Assembly (NCBI RefSeq): GCF_035594125.1 | Contig: NC_087190.1 | Coordinates: forward strand, 6,295,501-6,359,500 | Origin: Scylla paramamosain | Lineage: Eukaryota > Arthropoda > Malacostraca > Decapoda > Portunidae | Direction: 5' to 3' | DNA: 64,000 nucleotides | Notes under the pieces: generated by a model | What the model was told of the DNA's origin: nothing | The model's input: only the letters and a program-made list of their open reading frames with translations | Databases searched by the model: none | Part shown: positions 15,692 through 31,514 of the stretch, one piece after another | How positions within the stretch are numbered: position 1 is the first letter of the stretch | How the letters are laid out: each line of letters opens with the position of its first letter | Made by a program: the position numbers and the translations under genes

Positions 15692-18600
15692 AATGTTCCC
15701 TTTACGAGATAGTGCTATTCATGCGTTTTAGCGTTTTGGCACCTAAGACGATTCCAAAGCACTCATAATATTCACATTCACATTCACATTCTTAGGTACC
15801 ATAACGCCAAAATGCATGCAAAACACCCTCAATTGCGAATTGAAATTTCATTTACAGAAACATGTATTTTTAGTGTCCTTTGAAGGTACAAGAACACTAA
15901 AAAGCATAGAAAACCCTTTTTTTTTGGAAAGAAAAATATTACCAACACGTGTTTTTTGTTAGTGTTTTTAGCTACTTAGGTACCGAAACGCTAAAACACT
16001 TACATTTTAAAGAGAAACAATAATAAATTTAACAAAAACGTGCATTTTCAATGTGTTTTTTTTTTTTCAGCATGTTACTCACAAAACCGCAAATATGTAT
16101 CGAAAGTACACTACATCGAGACACTAAAAAACATTACCAGAGACGTGAATATTGAATGGTTTGGAGCTTCTTAGTTACCAAAACACTGAAAGGCATAAAT
16201 AGCCCTCTAAAAGGAAAAACAGAATAACAATACAAAAATTGGGTATTTTGTTAGTTTTTCACATCACTAGATAATAAAATGCCAAAATGCATGCAAAGCA
16301 ACCTCTACGGTGAAATGAAACATTAAAGGAAACGTGCCTTATGAGTGTTTTTAGGTATGTTTTACAACAAAACGTTAAAAAAAAGTATCCAAAGCACCCG
16401 ATATAGGAAAAAAAAAAAAAATGACTACCAAAATCGTTCTTTTTGAGTGTTTTTGAGGTACTTACCTAACAAAACGCTAAAACTCATGCAAAACCCCCTT
16501 TATTGAGACACAGAGTAACATTATCAAAAACAAGTATTTTGAGAAGAGTTTTTCAGCTTGTTACGTAAATAAATGCCAAAATGAATGGATACTCTATATG
16601 AAAAACGAGCGGAATTACAAAAAACGAGTTTTAGTAGTCCTTTTGAGCTTTTTAGGTACACAAAAGCAATAATGCGTTGAAAAGCACTCATAAAAAGAAA
16701 CAACAATATTATAAGAAACGTGTATTTTTGTGTTTTTACACTGTTAAGTAGCAAAACGCGAAAATGCATGCATTGAGCCCTATATGGGGAAAAAAATACA
16801 TTACATGACATCTTTTGAGTATTTTTGTGCATGTTAGACTAAATGGTAAAAAAAGCTTGGAAAGCATCCTATATGGAAAAACAAGACGAGTCTTTTGATT
16901 TTTTTTAAGCTACTTACGTACCAAAATGCTAAAACGCACTCAAAACACCCTTTATGGAGTCACAGAGTAACATTACCCCAAAAAAAGTATTTTCAGTGTT
17001 TTTCAGCTTGTTACGTAAATGAACGCCAAAATATATGTAAAGCAATCTATATGGGGAGACAAAAAAAACAAAAAAAACATGTATTATGAATGTTTTTGAA
17101 CTTCTCAATTACCGAAAACGCTAAAACGCATGGAGAAACAGAACAAAACTACCTAAAAACATGTATTTTCAGTGTAATTAACATTGTTAGGTACCAAAAA
17201 TCCAAAATGCATGTAAAGCACCTTATATGGAGAAAGGAAACGACATTTTAAGAAACGTTTTTGTTGAGTAATTATGGATGTGTTAGGAACCAAAACGCTA
17301 TAGAGCATCGAGAGTACCCTATATGGAAAAACAAAATATTACTAAAAATACTTCTTTTTTTTCAGTGCTTTTTAATCTACTTGCGTACCAATATACTAAA
17401 AAGCAGGGAAAACACTCTTTATGGAGAAAGTGTATAACTTTACCAAAAACGTATTTTCATAGATTTTGAGCTTGTTACGTACAAAAATTCTAAAATGCAT
17501 GGAAAGTACTCTATATGGGGAAGAAAATAGTATTAAGAGAAACGTTCATTATAAGAGTTATTAAACTTCTTAGGTACCAAAATGTTAAAAGCTATGAATA
17601 GCACTCTGTATGGCGAAACAAAGCATCATTACCAAACACATGTATTTTGAACGCTTTTCCCAGTGTTAGGTACGAAACGCCAAAATGCATGCAAAGCCAC
17701 CTTAAATGGGGAAGGGAAAGATCATTAACAGAATTGTGTTTTTTTGGGAGTTTTCAGGGTGTTAGCCACGATTAACGTTAAAAAAAAAATAATAACCCTA
17801 TATGGGAAAAAAAAAAAATCATTAGCAACAGCGTGTCCTTTCAGTGTTTTGAACTACTTACGTACCAAAACGCTAAAAGGCATACTAAACACCTTTTCTA
17901 GAGAAACAGAAAATATATATGCATATATGGAGAAAGGAAACGACTTTTCCAGAAGCGTGTCTTTTGAGTGTTTATGAGCGTGCTAGGCAACAAACGCTAC
18001 AAAACATGGAAAGCACCCTATATGAAAATGGAAATTATAAAAAACGTGACATTTCAGTGTTTTTTACTTTATTACCAAAAACGTGACATCTGAGTGTTTT
18101 TTTTTACTTAATTTCGTAACAAAAAGCTGAGTCATGCAAAACACACTTTATAGCGAAACAGAATAACATTACCAAAACCAAGAATTTTGAGTGTTTTTAA
18201 GCTTACGTAAAAAAACGCCAAATTCCATGGGAAATACCCTATATGGGAAAAGGAAACACACTGCAATGAACGTGTATTATGAGTGTTTTTAACATTGGGC
18301 CCTAAAACGGGATAACACATAAAGAACTCTCTATATGGAAAAAAAAAAGGATATTACCAAAAACGTGTATTTCACACCAAACCGATAAAATGCATGCAAA
18401 GCTCCCTTCGTGGCGAAAAGAAGCGAGATTTCAAGAAACGTGTCTTTTGGGTGTTTATGAATGTGCTATGCACCTAAAGGCTAAAAAAAAAAAAAAGTAA
18501 AAGTAAAAAAAAATACCAAAACATCTATTTTTAAAGTTTTAGTACTTACGTACTAAAACTTTAAAACTCATGCAAAACACTCTATGGAAAAAGAATAACT

Positions 18601-21600
18601 CCCAAAAACAAGTATTTTAATGGTTTTGAGCTTGTTGCATAGAAAAACGCCAAAATACATGTAAAGCACGGAGAAACGAAAAGACATTACCAGAAACGTG
18701 TGTTATGTGTGTTTTTTTTTAGCTTCTTTGGTAAAAAAAAAAAAAAAAAAACACTAAAAAGCATGAATAACAATCTATATGGAGAAACAAAACAATATTA
18801 GCAAAAACGACCATTTTGTGAATATCACATTGTTACGAAGCAAAAAAAATTAACACGTATGGAAAGAATCCTATTAGGGGGGGAAAGAAAACGAGATTTC
18901 CAGAAACGTGTCTTTTGAATGTTTATGGGCGTGCAAGGCAACAAACCCATAAAAAAGCATGGAAAAAGCACCATATAATAAAAAAAAATAACATTATCAA
19001 AAAGTCTCTCATCAGTGTTTATCAGCTACATACTTACAAACCGCTGAAACATTTATGTAGAATCAAAATAATATTACCAAAAACTTATAATTTAAGTGTT
19101 TTTCAGCTTGTTAAGTAGAAAAATGCAAAAAAGCATGGAAAATACTCTATTAGAGAAACTAAAAGAAATTATGGGAAACGTATATTACGAGAGATTTACA
19201 GCTTCTTAGGTACCAAATGCTAAAATGAATGAATAGCACTCTATATCGAGAAACAGAACAACATTAAGAAAACCTTTATTTTGAGTGTATTTCATATTCT
19301 TAGGTGCCAAAACGCCAAAAATGCTCGCAAACCACACTATATGGAAAAAAGAAACAAAATTTCTAGAAATGTGTTTTTTGAGTGTTTACCAGCGTGCTAA
19401 GCACCAAAATCATAAAAAAAAAACATGGAAAATACCCTGTGTTCGAAAACATTACATTATAAAAAAGTCTCATTTTCAATGTTTTTGAGTTACTTTAGTA
19501 CCAAAGCGCTAAAACGAATTCAAAACACATTTCATGGAGAAACTTTACATGGAGTAATATTATGGAGTAACATTACGAAAAATAGTTTGTTACGTAGAAA
19601 ACGCCTAAATTCATGGAAAGTATATAAATAAGGAGAGAGAGAAAAAAAAAAAAAAAAAGACATTATGAGAGACGTGTAGGTTTGAGAGTTTTTCGGTTTC
19701 AAGTACCAAAATATTTAAACGCAGGAACACAACTCTATAAGGAGAAAGAGAACAATTTACCAAAAATCGTGTATTTATAGTGTTTCTCACATTGTTAGAT
19801 ACGAAAATTCCAACATACATGCAAATCCTCATATATGGTGAAACGAAACGGAATTACGAGGTACGTGTCTTTCAAGTGTTCTTAATTCTGATAGACACTA
19901 TAAAGCATGGAAATCACCCTATATGAGAATACTAAACAACAAGTCGAAAAAAAATATGTTTTATGAGTGTTTTTCAACTTCATACCTACTAAAACGCTGA
20001 AACGCATGCAAAACACCTTTTATGAAGACAGAGAATAACATTAACCCCCCCAAAAAAATAGTATTTTGATTGTTTTTAAGTTTATTACGTAGATAATGCA
20101 CGCTACATTGGAAAACGAAAAGGCATTTCGAAGGACGTGTATTATAAGTGTTTTTGAGCTTCTTAGGTACCAAAACGGGAAAACAAGCTAATACCACTCT
20201 ATATGGTGAAACAAAACATTACCAAAAAATATGTAGTTTTAGTGTTTTTTGCATTGTTAGATGCTAAAATACCAAAATGCATGGAAAGACCCTCATATGG
20301 GGAAAAAAAAATGACATTACAAGAATCGCGTCTCGAGTGTATTTGTACATATTACGCTCCAAAACGCTAAAAAGCACGAAAGCACTCAATATGGTTATGA
20401 AAAACAATATTATTCAAAGCGTATTTTTTAGTATTTTTCAGCTTCTTACGTACCAGAACGCTAAAAACCATGAAAACACCCTTAATGGAGAAACAAAACA
20501 TTACCAAAAACAAGTGTTTTGAGAGTTTTTGAGTTTGTTACATAAAAAAAAACACAAAAATGCATATAGAGTACCTGATATGGGGAGAGGAAAAGATATT
20601 ACGTGAAACAAGTATAGCACTCTATATGAATAGCACTCCATATGGAGAAAGAGAACATTGCCAAAAAATGTGTATTTTATGTGTATTTCACATTGTCACT
20701 TGCCAAAACGCCAAAATCCATGTAAAACACAGTAGAAAAGGAATCGAGATTTACAGTATTGTGTATTTTGACGTGTTTATTAGAGTTTTAGGCACTAAAA
20801 ACGCCAAAAAGCATTAAAATCATCCTATATTAGAACACACACACAAAAAAAAACATGTTAAAACGAGTCTTTTCAGTGTTTTTGAACTTCTTACCTACCA
20901 AAAACACTAAAACATATGGAAAATATCCTGTATGGAAAAACATAGCATTACAAAAAACAACTATTTTGAGTGTTTTTTCAATGTGTTACGTAGAAAAACA
21001 CGAAAATGCAGGCAAATTACCCTATATGTGTGTTTCTGAGCTTCTTAAGAACCAAAAGCTGAAAACGTATTAATGTATGGTAATGTGAAAAAATAAAATA
21101 AAATACACCAAAAACATGTATTTTGAATGTATTTCACATTGTTAGTACTAACAATGGTAACGCAGAAAAACGCAAAAATGTATACAAAATACCATATTTG
21201 AGGAAAGGAAAGGACATTACGAGGAACGTGAATTATGAGTAATTTTGAGCGTCTTAGATACCAAAACGCGAAAATGAGTTAATAGCACTCTTTATGAAGG
21301 AACAGTACACCAACAAAAACGTGCTATTGGAGTTTTTTTCACTTTGTTGGGTTTCAAAACGTCAAAAATGCATGCCAGGCCCCTGATATTCGGAAAAAAA
21401 ATCATAAACTTGTTTAGGTTGTTTACTTTGCTTGTCAGGAAACAAAACGCAAAAAAAAAAAACATCGAAAGCACCCTGTATGGAAAAAAAAAAAAACACA
21501 AAAGAACATTACCAAAAACATGTCTTTTGAGTGTTTTTCAGATAAGTACCAAATCACTAAAAACACATGGAAAACACCCTATATTACTAATAATAATAAA

Positions 21601-23024
21601 ATTACCAAACACAAATATTTTGACTTTTTTCAGCTTGTTACGTAGAAAAATGCCAAAATGCAGGCAAAGTACTTTATATAAGGAAACGAAGACATTGTTA
21701 GAAACATTTCTTTTTTTAGCTTCTTAGGTACCAAAATGGTAAAACACATGAATAGTACTCTATTTTGAGAAAAGAACAAACACTTGTATTTTTAGTGTTT
21801 TTCACATTATCAGGTATTAAAATGCCAAAATGCAAGGAAAGCGCCCTTTTGTGGGGAAATGATATGAAAATACCAGAAACGTGTATTTTTACACGAAAAT
21901 ACAATAAACGTGTAAAACAACATAAATAGCACTTTATATTAAGATGAACATTGCTAAAAAAAAATGTATTTTGAGTATATTTCACATTATTAAGTATATC
22001 CTCCAAAATCTACTCATTGACCCTTATATGATGAAAAAGAAGCGAGATTTCCAGAAACGTGTATTTTGAGTGTTTATAAGCGTGGTATCCAACAAAACGA
22101 TCAAGAATCATAGAAATCACGATATATGGCAAAACAAAATATTACCAAAAAACATCTCATTTCAGTGTTTATAAGGTAATTACGTACCTAAATGCTGAGA
22201 ACCATGGAAAACACAATTTATTCCAAAACAAAATAAAATTACCAAAAAAAAGAATTTTACATGTTTTTTTTCAGATTTACGTAGGAAAACGCCTAAAGGT
22301 ACGCAAAGTATAGGGACATGAAAACACATTACGATAGACGTGTATTATGAGTGTTTTTGAGCTTCTTAGGTACCAAATTCTACAACGCATTAATACATGG
22401 AAAAACAGAACGTGTATTTTGAGTGTATTTCATATTGTTAGATACCAAAACGCCAAAAGCATGCAAAACACTCTATATGAGGAAGGAAAACGAGATTTCC
22501 AGAAAATTTTCTTTTAAATGGTTATAAGCGTGATATGTACCAAAAAGCTAAAACGCATGAACTGTACTCTACATGGAGAAACAGAACAATAAAACCAAAA
22601 ACGTGAATTTTGAGTTTGTTTCACATTGTTAGGTACAATAAAGCTAAAATGCATGCACGTGATTTTTTTGGGTGTATTTCACACGCCAAAGTGCATGCAA
22701 GGCGCTCTATATGGGAAAAGGAAACGACATTTCCAGTAAGATGTCTTGAATGTCTTTGAGCGTGTTAGATACCAAAACGCTAAAAAGCATTCAAATGACC
22801 CTATATGCGAGAAGAAAACGAAATGGAAAAAAGAAACGATATTTTCATAAAAATTTCTTTTAAGTTTTTATTAGTATTTTAGGCACCACAACGCTAAAAG
22901 CCATAGAAAGGTCTCTATACGGGGAAAAAGAAAAAAAAAAAAACATTACGAAAAAAAAAATGTCTTTTGAGTGTTTTGAGTGTTTGACTGTCTATTTAAA
23001 TACCAAAACGCATAAACGCATACA

Positions 23025-25066
<2,042 letters not shown>

Positions 25067-28000
25067 TTTTGAAAGATTTTAAGCTTCTTACGAACCAAAA
25101 CGCTAAAACTTATGCAACATTTATGGAGAAACAGAATAAAATGAGCAATAAAGAGTATTTCGAGTGTTTTAAGCTTGTTACGTAGAAAAATGCCAAAATG
25201 AATTTAAGTGTATATTTTACATTATCAGGTATCAAAACTCAAAAATACATGCAAAGCATTCTATATGGGGAAAAGAAATGACATTTCAAGAAACGTGTCT
25301 TTCGAATGTTTTTTTTTTTTTCAGCGTGTTAATTACCAAACAATAAAAAGCATGGAAAACAACCTATATGGGAATAGACAACAACATTACCAAAAACATG
25401 TCTTTTGAGTGTTTTTTTTTTAGCTTCTTAGTTACCAAAACACACGGAGAAACAAAATAACAGTACAAAAACAAGTATTTTTAGTCTTTTGAGCTAATAA
25501 TACACAAAAAAGGCAAAATGGAGTCAAAGTACCCTATACAGGTAAACGAAAGGACATTAGCATGTATTATAAGTGTTTTTGAGATTCATAGGTAATAAAA
25601 CAATATAATGCATGAACAGCAGTGTATATGGAGAAACAGAACATTACATTTTTTTTAGTGTACTTCACATTATTAATTACCAAAACGACAAGGTACATGT
25701 AAAGCACCCTAAACGGGGAAACAAAACGACATAATCAGCAACGTTTTTTTTTTTTTTTTAGTGTTTTTGAGCGTGTTAGACACGAAAACACGGAAAGGAA
25801 TGGAAATCACTTCATATGAGAACATAAAGCAATATTACGAAAAAGTTGCTTTTTGAGCGTTTTTGAGGTACTTACGTACCAAAACACTACAATGCATACA
25901 AAACACCCTTTATGGAAAAGCATAATAACCTTACAAAAAACAAGTATTTTGAGTATTTGATCTTGTTACACAGAAAAACGCGAAAATACTATATATGTTG
26001 AAAAGAAAATACATTACGAGAAATGTGTATTATGAGTGTTTTAGAATTTCTTTAGTACCAAAACGCGAAAACGCGTATTGAGAAACAGAACAACATTACC
26101 AAAAACGTGTACTTTGAATTTTATTTTTTTTTTTAACATTGTTCGGTAACAAAACCCCAAAATGTTTGAAAGCCCCTTATATGGGGAAATGAAACGACAT
26201 TACAAGAAACGTTTCTTTTGAATGTTTTTTTTTTTTTGTGCATGTTAGGCACCAAAACGCTAAAATCCATGGAAACCACTCTAAGTGGGAATACATAACA
26301 ACATTACCAGAAACGTGTCTTTAAGTGTTTTTAAGTTACTTAAGTACCAAAACGCTAAAAACCACGAATTTACAAGAAAACTGCCTTTTCACTGCTTTTC
26401 CGAGTTTTAGGAACCAAACTGCTAAAATGCATGGAAAGCACCCTTTATTGGAATGCAAAACAATAAAAAACGTGTCTTTTAAGTGTTTTTCAACAAGGTA
26501 TTTGCAAAACAGCCAAAATACATCCAAAGTACCTTATATGAGAGATGAAACGACATTACCAGATACGAGTATAAATGATTATTTTCTTTTTATGGGATTC
26601 TTATGAACCAAAACGCTAAAACGCGTGAATCCAACTCAGAACAATATAAACAAAAAAGTGTTTTTTTTATATTGTTTTTCATATTGTGAGGTATCAAAAC
26701 GCCATAAAGCATGCAAAGTACTTCATATGGGGAAACGAAACGAAACAACCAGAAAGATGCCCTTTTCATTTTTTTTTTTTCAGCGTTTAAGAAACTAAAA
26801 CCCCTAAAATCCATGGGAAACACCCTTTATTGGAATACAAAACAACAATATCAAAAACGTGTATTGAGTGTTTTTGATGTTCTTAAGATCCAAAGCGCTA
26901 AAGCTCATGCAAAAACACCCTTTGTGAAGAAAAAGAATAACACTACCAAAAACGTTTATTTTCAATGTTTTTAGGCTTATAACAAAAAAAAAAAACACGC
27001 CAAAAAATGGAAAGTACCATATTTGGAAAGGAAACAATATTACAAGAAACGTCTCATAGGTTCCAGAACGATAAAACAAGTAAATAACAACAATTTATAT
27101 GGAGAAAGAAAACTACATTACGAAAAACGTCTGTTTTGAGTTTTTTTTTTTTTTTTTACATTGTTAAATACCAAAACGCAAAAATGCATGTAAAGCACCC
27201 TATATGGGGAAAGGAAAGGACATTACGAGAAACGTGTTTTGTGAGTGTTTTTGATATTCTTATGTAGGAAAACTCTAAAACGCGTGAATATCACTCAACA
27301 TGGAGAAACAAAACAATATTAACAATAACGTTTATTTTAAGTTTTCTCACTGTTAGGTACCAAAACGCCAAAATGCAGGCAAAGCACTTTATATGGGGAA
27401 ACGAAATATACTAATACAAACGTGCTTCTTAAGTGCATTCAAGGGTTTTAGTTACCAAAATGCTAAAATTCATATGAAAAAAAGGATATTACCACAAACG
27501 TGTATTATTATAATTTTTGAGCTTCTTAGGTAACAAAACCCAAAAACGCGTGAATGCTACTCTATATAAAGAGCCAGAACATCACTGAAAACTTGTATTT
27601 TGAGTGTTTTTCTCATTGTTTAGTATAAAACACCGAAATACAAAATACAATGTACTCTATATGGGGAAACGAAAGGAAACTTGCCAGAAACTTACCAGAA
27701 ATTTGTCTTTTGAGTATTTTTGAGCGTGTTAAGCACGAAACCGCTAAAAATTATGGAAATAACACTCTTCTGGTATACAAAACATCACAAAAAACGTGTC
27801 TTTTGAGTGAGCTTCATTACCAAAACGCTAAAACGCATGCAGAACACCCTTTATGGATAAACAGAATCACATCAGCAAAAATATGTTTTCAGTATTTTTG
27901 AGCTTGTCACGTATAAAAACGACAAAAATGAACGCATATTACCCTATATGATGAAACAATTTATATTACCAGAAACGTGAATTATGATAATTTTTTTAGT

Positions 28001-28834
28001 TTCTTAAACAAATAAATAAAGTAAAAAAAAATGCAAAAACGCGTGAATGCACTAAAACTTAAACAGAACAACATCACTTAAAACGTGCATTTTGGGTGTT
28101 TTTCACATATTTGGTACTAAAACACTAAAATGCATGAAAAGCACTTGATATGGGGAATCGAAACGACAGTACCAGAAAGGTGTCTTTTGTGTGTTTTTTC
28201 AGGGTGTTAGGCACTAAAATGTTACAAGTCATGGAAAGCCACCTATTTGTTATCCCCCCCCCCAAAAAAAAAAAAAAAATACGTGTCTTATGAGTGTTTT
28301 TAAATCTCTTCCATACCAAAACGATGTAACGCATTCAAAACACCCTTAATGGACAAACTGAACAAAATTACCAAAACCATGGATTTTTATTGTTTTTGAA
28401 CAAAACGCCAAAATATATGGAAAGTACTATATATATTGGGAAACTATACGTTATTACAACAAACGAGTATAATGAGAGTTTCTGAGTTTTTTAGGTACCA
28501 AAACACTAAAACACGAGAAAACACTCTATATGTAGAAACATTACCAAAAACGTGTGTTTTGAGTGTTTTCACCTTGTTAGGTAACTAAACACCGAAATGG
28601 ATGCAAAACACGTCATTTATAAAGTTTATTAAGAAACAGAATAACATTACTGAAAATGTGTATTTTGAGTATTTTTGATCTTGTTTGGTGCATAAACGGC
28701 AAAATGCATACAAAGTACCTTATATTGTGAAAGAAACCTATTTTACCAGAAACATATATAATGATTTTTTTTTTTTTTTTTGAGATTCTTATGTACTAAA
28801 ACGATAAAACGCGTGAATCGCACTTTATATGTAC

Positions 28835-30366
28835 CAAGGTCCATCTAGACTGGTCAGCCAGCCGAGCTGTCCCAGCGCGGGGGGAGGAGGGGTGATGACG
28901 TCATCCATGCCACACATCCCGCGCCACTCAGCTCAGTCCTCACTGACAGCTGACTTTTGGCGAGACGTTCGGGCACTTTGGCCTGACGCCTGAGGTTTCC
29001 TGTTGTTTACATATCGCTTTATTGACACTGGGCTAGCTGGAGTGTTCATCAAACTCTCCACAGTCTTGTAAACAACTAAACATGTCGAACAATTGCTCAG
29101 TGTTTGGATGCAATAACACGAAAAGAAAAACAACAGGTTTAGGGATTAAGTATTTCAAGTTTCCCAAGGAAAAAAAATCGCAGACAGCAGTGGATTCAAG
29201 CTTGTTCCCGAGGTGATGTGTTCATTGTAGACAATGCAGTGATATGTTTCATGCATTTTACAAGTTCTGACTACAAGGATGATTTAAAGCATCGTCTCGT
29301 AGGCACTGAGGCACCTGAGTTACAGGCCACTGACAGATACCTCAGTTCCATCCCTTAATTTACCTCAAGGTAGGTTAAACTGATGAATTTTCTAAATGAT
29401 TATTGTATGCCTCTGTGCTGCTTATAGTGCTATATAGCCTACTTGTGAAGCAAAAAGCATTACCAGCGTTATTTAAGCATAAGCCTACTTCAGTTTCAGC
29501 CCCAACTCTTTTTCACTGATGAGAGTATAATTTTCTGATAGTAGAAATTAATCTAAGCAAGGCCAATGTAAATTGGCCTTGATTCTAAGACTTTTCTTCT
29601 ATGGCATTTCTATAAAAAAAAACGTGCTTTTATTAGTAAAAACGAGTTGGGGCTGAAATTGGAGTAGTGGTACAGGGAGGGTTAAGCTGATGTTAATTTT
29701 ATGAATTGCAGGTAAAAGTGTAACGGCAAGATGCAGTGAGAGGTCTGGCAGGGCAGAAAAACGTGGACGCAAAAGAACTGTGCACGAAATATTGTCTGAA
29801 GCTGAATATGAATGAAGAATCGGGAGAGGGAACAACAGTGATGCACTCCCAGCTAGCGCAACTGAAAAATCTACAAAGGCAACAAGTAGTAGGGAAACAA
29901 GCTTACAAGATGTGTTGGCTGATCCTGCCAATATAATGAATGAAAGTAATCAATATGAAAAAGAAGAGGGCACAAGTGATGTGAGTGGCACCAATGGCAG
30001 TGAATTGTTGCTTCACAAAATTCTGCAGCTGGAAAATGAGAATAAAGATCTGAAAAAAAAAAAAAACAGAATGCTGCTTTATGTTATGATTAAGTGGTTT
30101 ATATTCAATAACAAATATTGAATATTTATGCTAACATTATGAATGGTGTGAACTTAATTTTTCTTTGTATTATGACTACTGTTTGCATGTAGCTAATATG
30201 TAATGCAATTAAAAAAAGGGATGAGGGGAAGAGATAACAGGCTCCAAGGGTGGTCAAGTTAAATCAATACTGTGAGTGGCGGGGAGGTGTGGCGTGGATG
30301 ACGTCATCATCCCTGCTCCCCCGCGCTGGGCCCGCTCGGCTGGCTCACTAGTCTACATGGACCTTG
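28835..30366 (+). mobile_element. P-superfamily-like DNA transposon, internally deleted
   Basis: A 1,532-bp element inserted cleanly in the satellite. Termini begin CAAGGTCCAT and form inverted repeats of about 70 bp running to GATGACGTCATCC, GC-rich and quite similar. It is flanked on both sides by ATATGTAC (28,827-28,834 and 30,367-30,374), an 8-bp target duplication. Removing the element and one copy restores an ordinary satellite monomer junction. It encodes a THAP zinc finger and a coiled coil but no catalytic domain. A THAP domain with an 8-bp duplication is the known combination for P-superfamily elements; hAT elements also give 8 bp but normally carry BED fingers. Orientation is set by the THAP reading frame. 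Confidence 0.85.
29082..30080 (+). pseudogene. THAP-domain transposase N-terminus, broken
   Basis: The ATG at 29,082 opens MSNNCSVFGCNNTK, the first CxxxxC pair of a THAP finger. It continues through YFKFPKEK and, after a frameshift in the A run near 29,170, RQQWIQACSRGD with the invariant Trp, then ICFMHF, the C-x2-H pair. A second slip precedes a VPSLNLPQ-like end of the domain. A plausible intron follows (GT at 29,370, AG at 29,710-29,711, about 340 bp). The next exon reads ARCSERSGRAEKRGRKRT, hits a stop near 29,817, and in a shifted frame gives LLLHKILQLENENKDLKKKK, a heptad-like coiled coil. THAP plus coiled coil is the DNA-binding and dimerisation half of P-type transposases. The RNase-H-fold and GTP-binding parts are absent. 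The protein is not functional as read. Confidence 0.8.
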
Positions 30367-30374
30367 ATATGTAC

Positions 30375-31064
<690 letters not shown>

Positions 31065-31514
31065 TTCATATTAGGCAATTTGTTTGCACGATGTTGACAA
31101 TAGGCAACTTACTTGCTTAATGTCCACTTTAGGCATGATTTTCAAATTAGGCAAGGGTATTTTGCCTAATGTGAATTGAATGACAAACCAGTGTCTACAG
31201 TTTTGTTCGAATGTTGTTCGAAACTTTGGGTCTGTTACCGAGTTGTTGTGAGCAAAGATGTTGTTCGAAGCTTTGGGTTTGTTATAACCGAGTTGTTGTG
31301 AGCAGGTGCGTGCAAATTCTTTCAAACGAGAAGCATAGTGAGTGGCGCTAAAACGCGAAGTAAAGTGGCGCTAAAACGCGAAGTAAAGTGAGTGTGATGC
31401 TAAATCTTTCTAAACTTATGGATTTCTGATTACTGTGTGGGTTCGCTGATGTTTTTTTCTCTATATTTTCTTTGTAAATTACTAAACTTTTCTATCTATT
31501 ACAGTTTATGCACT

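Noticed and set aside
31437..31514. Signal-peptide-like hydrophobic N-terminus on the Ginger protein
   Set aside because: The frame starts with GTG, is pyrimidine-rich and ends with TTACAG; it looks like intron or leader. The ATG at 31,515 is preferred.
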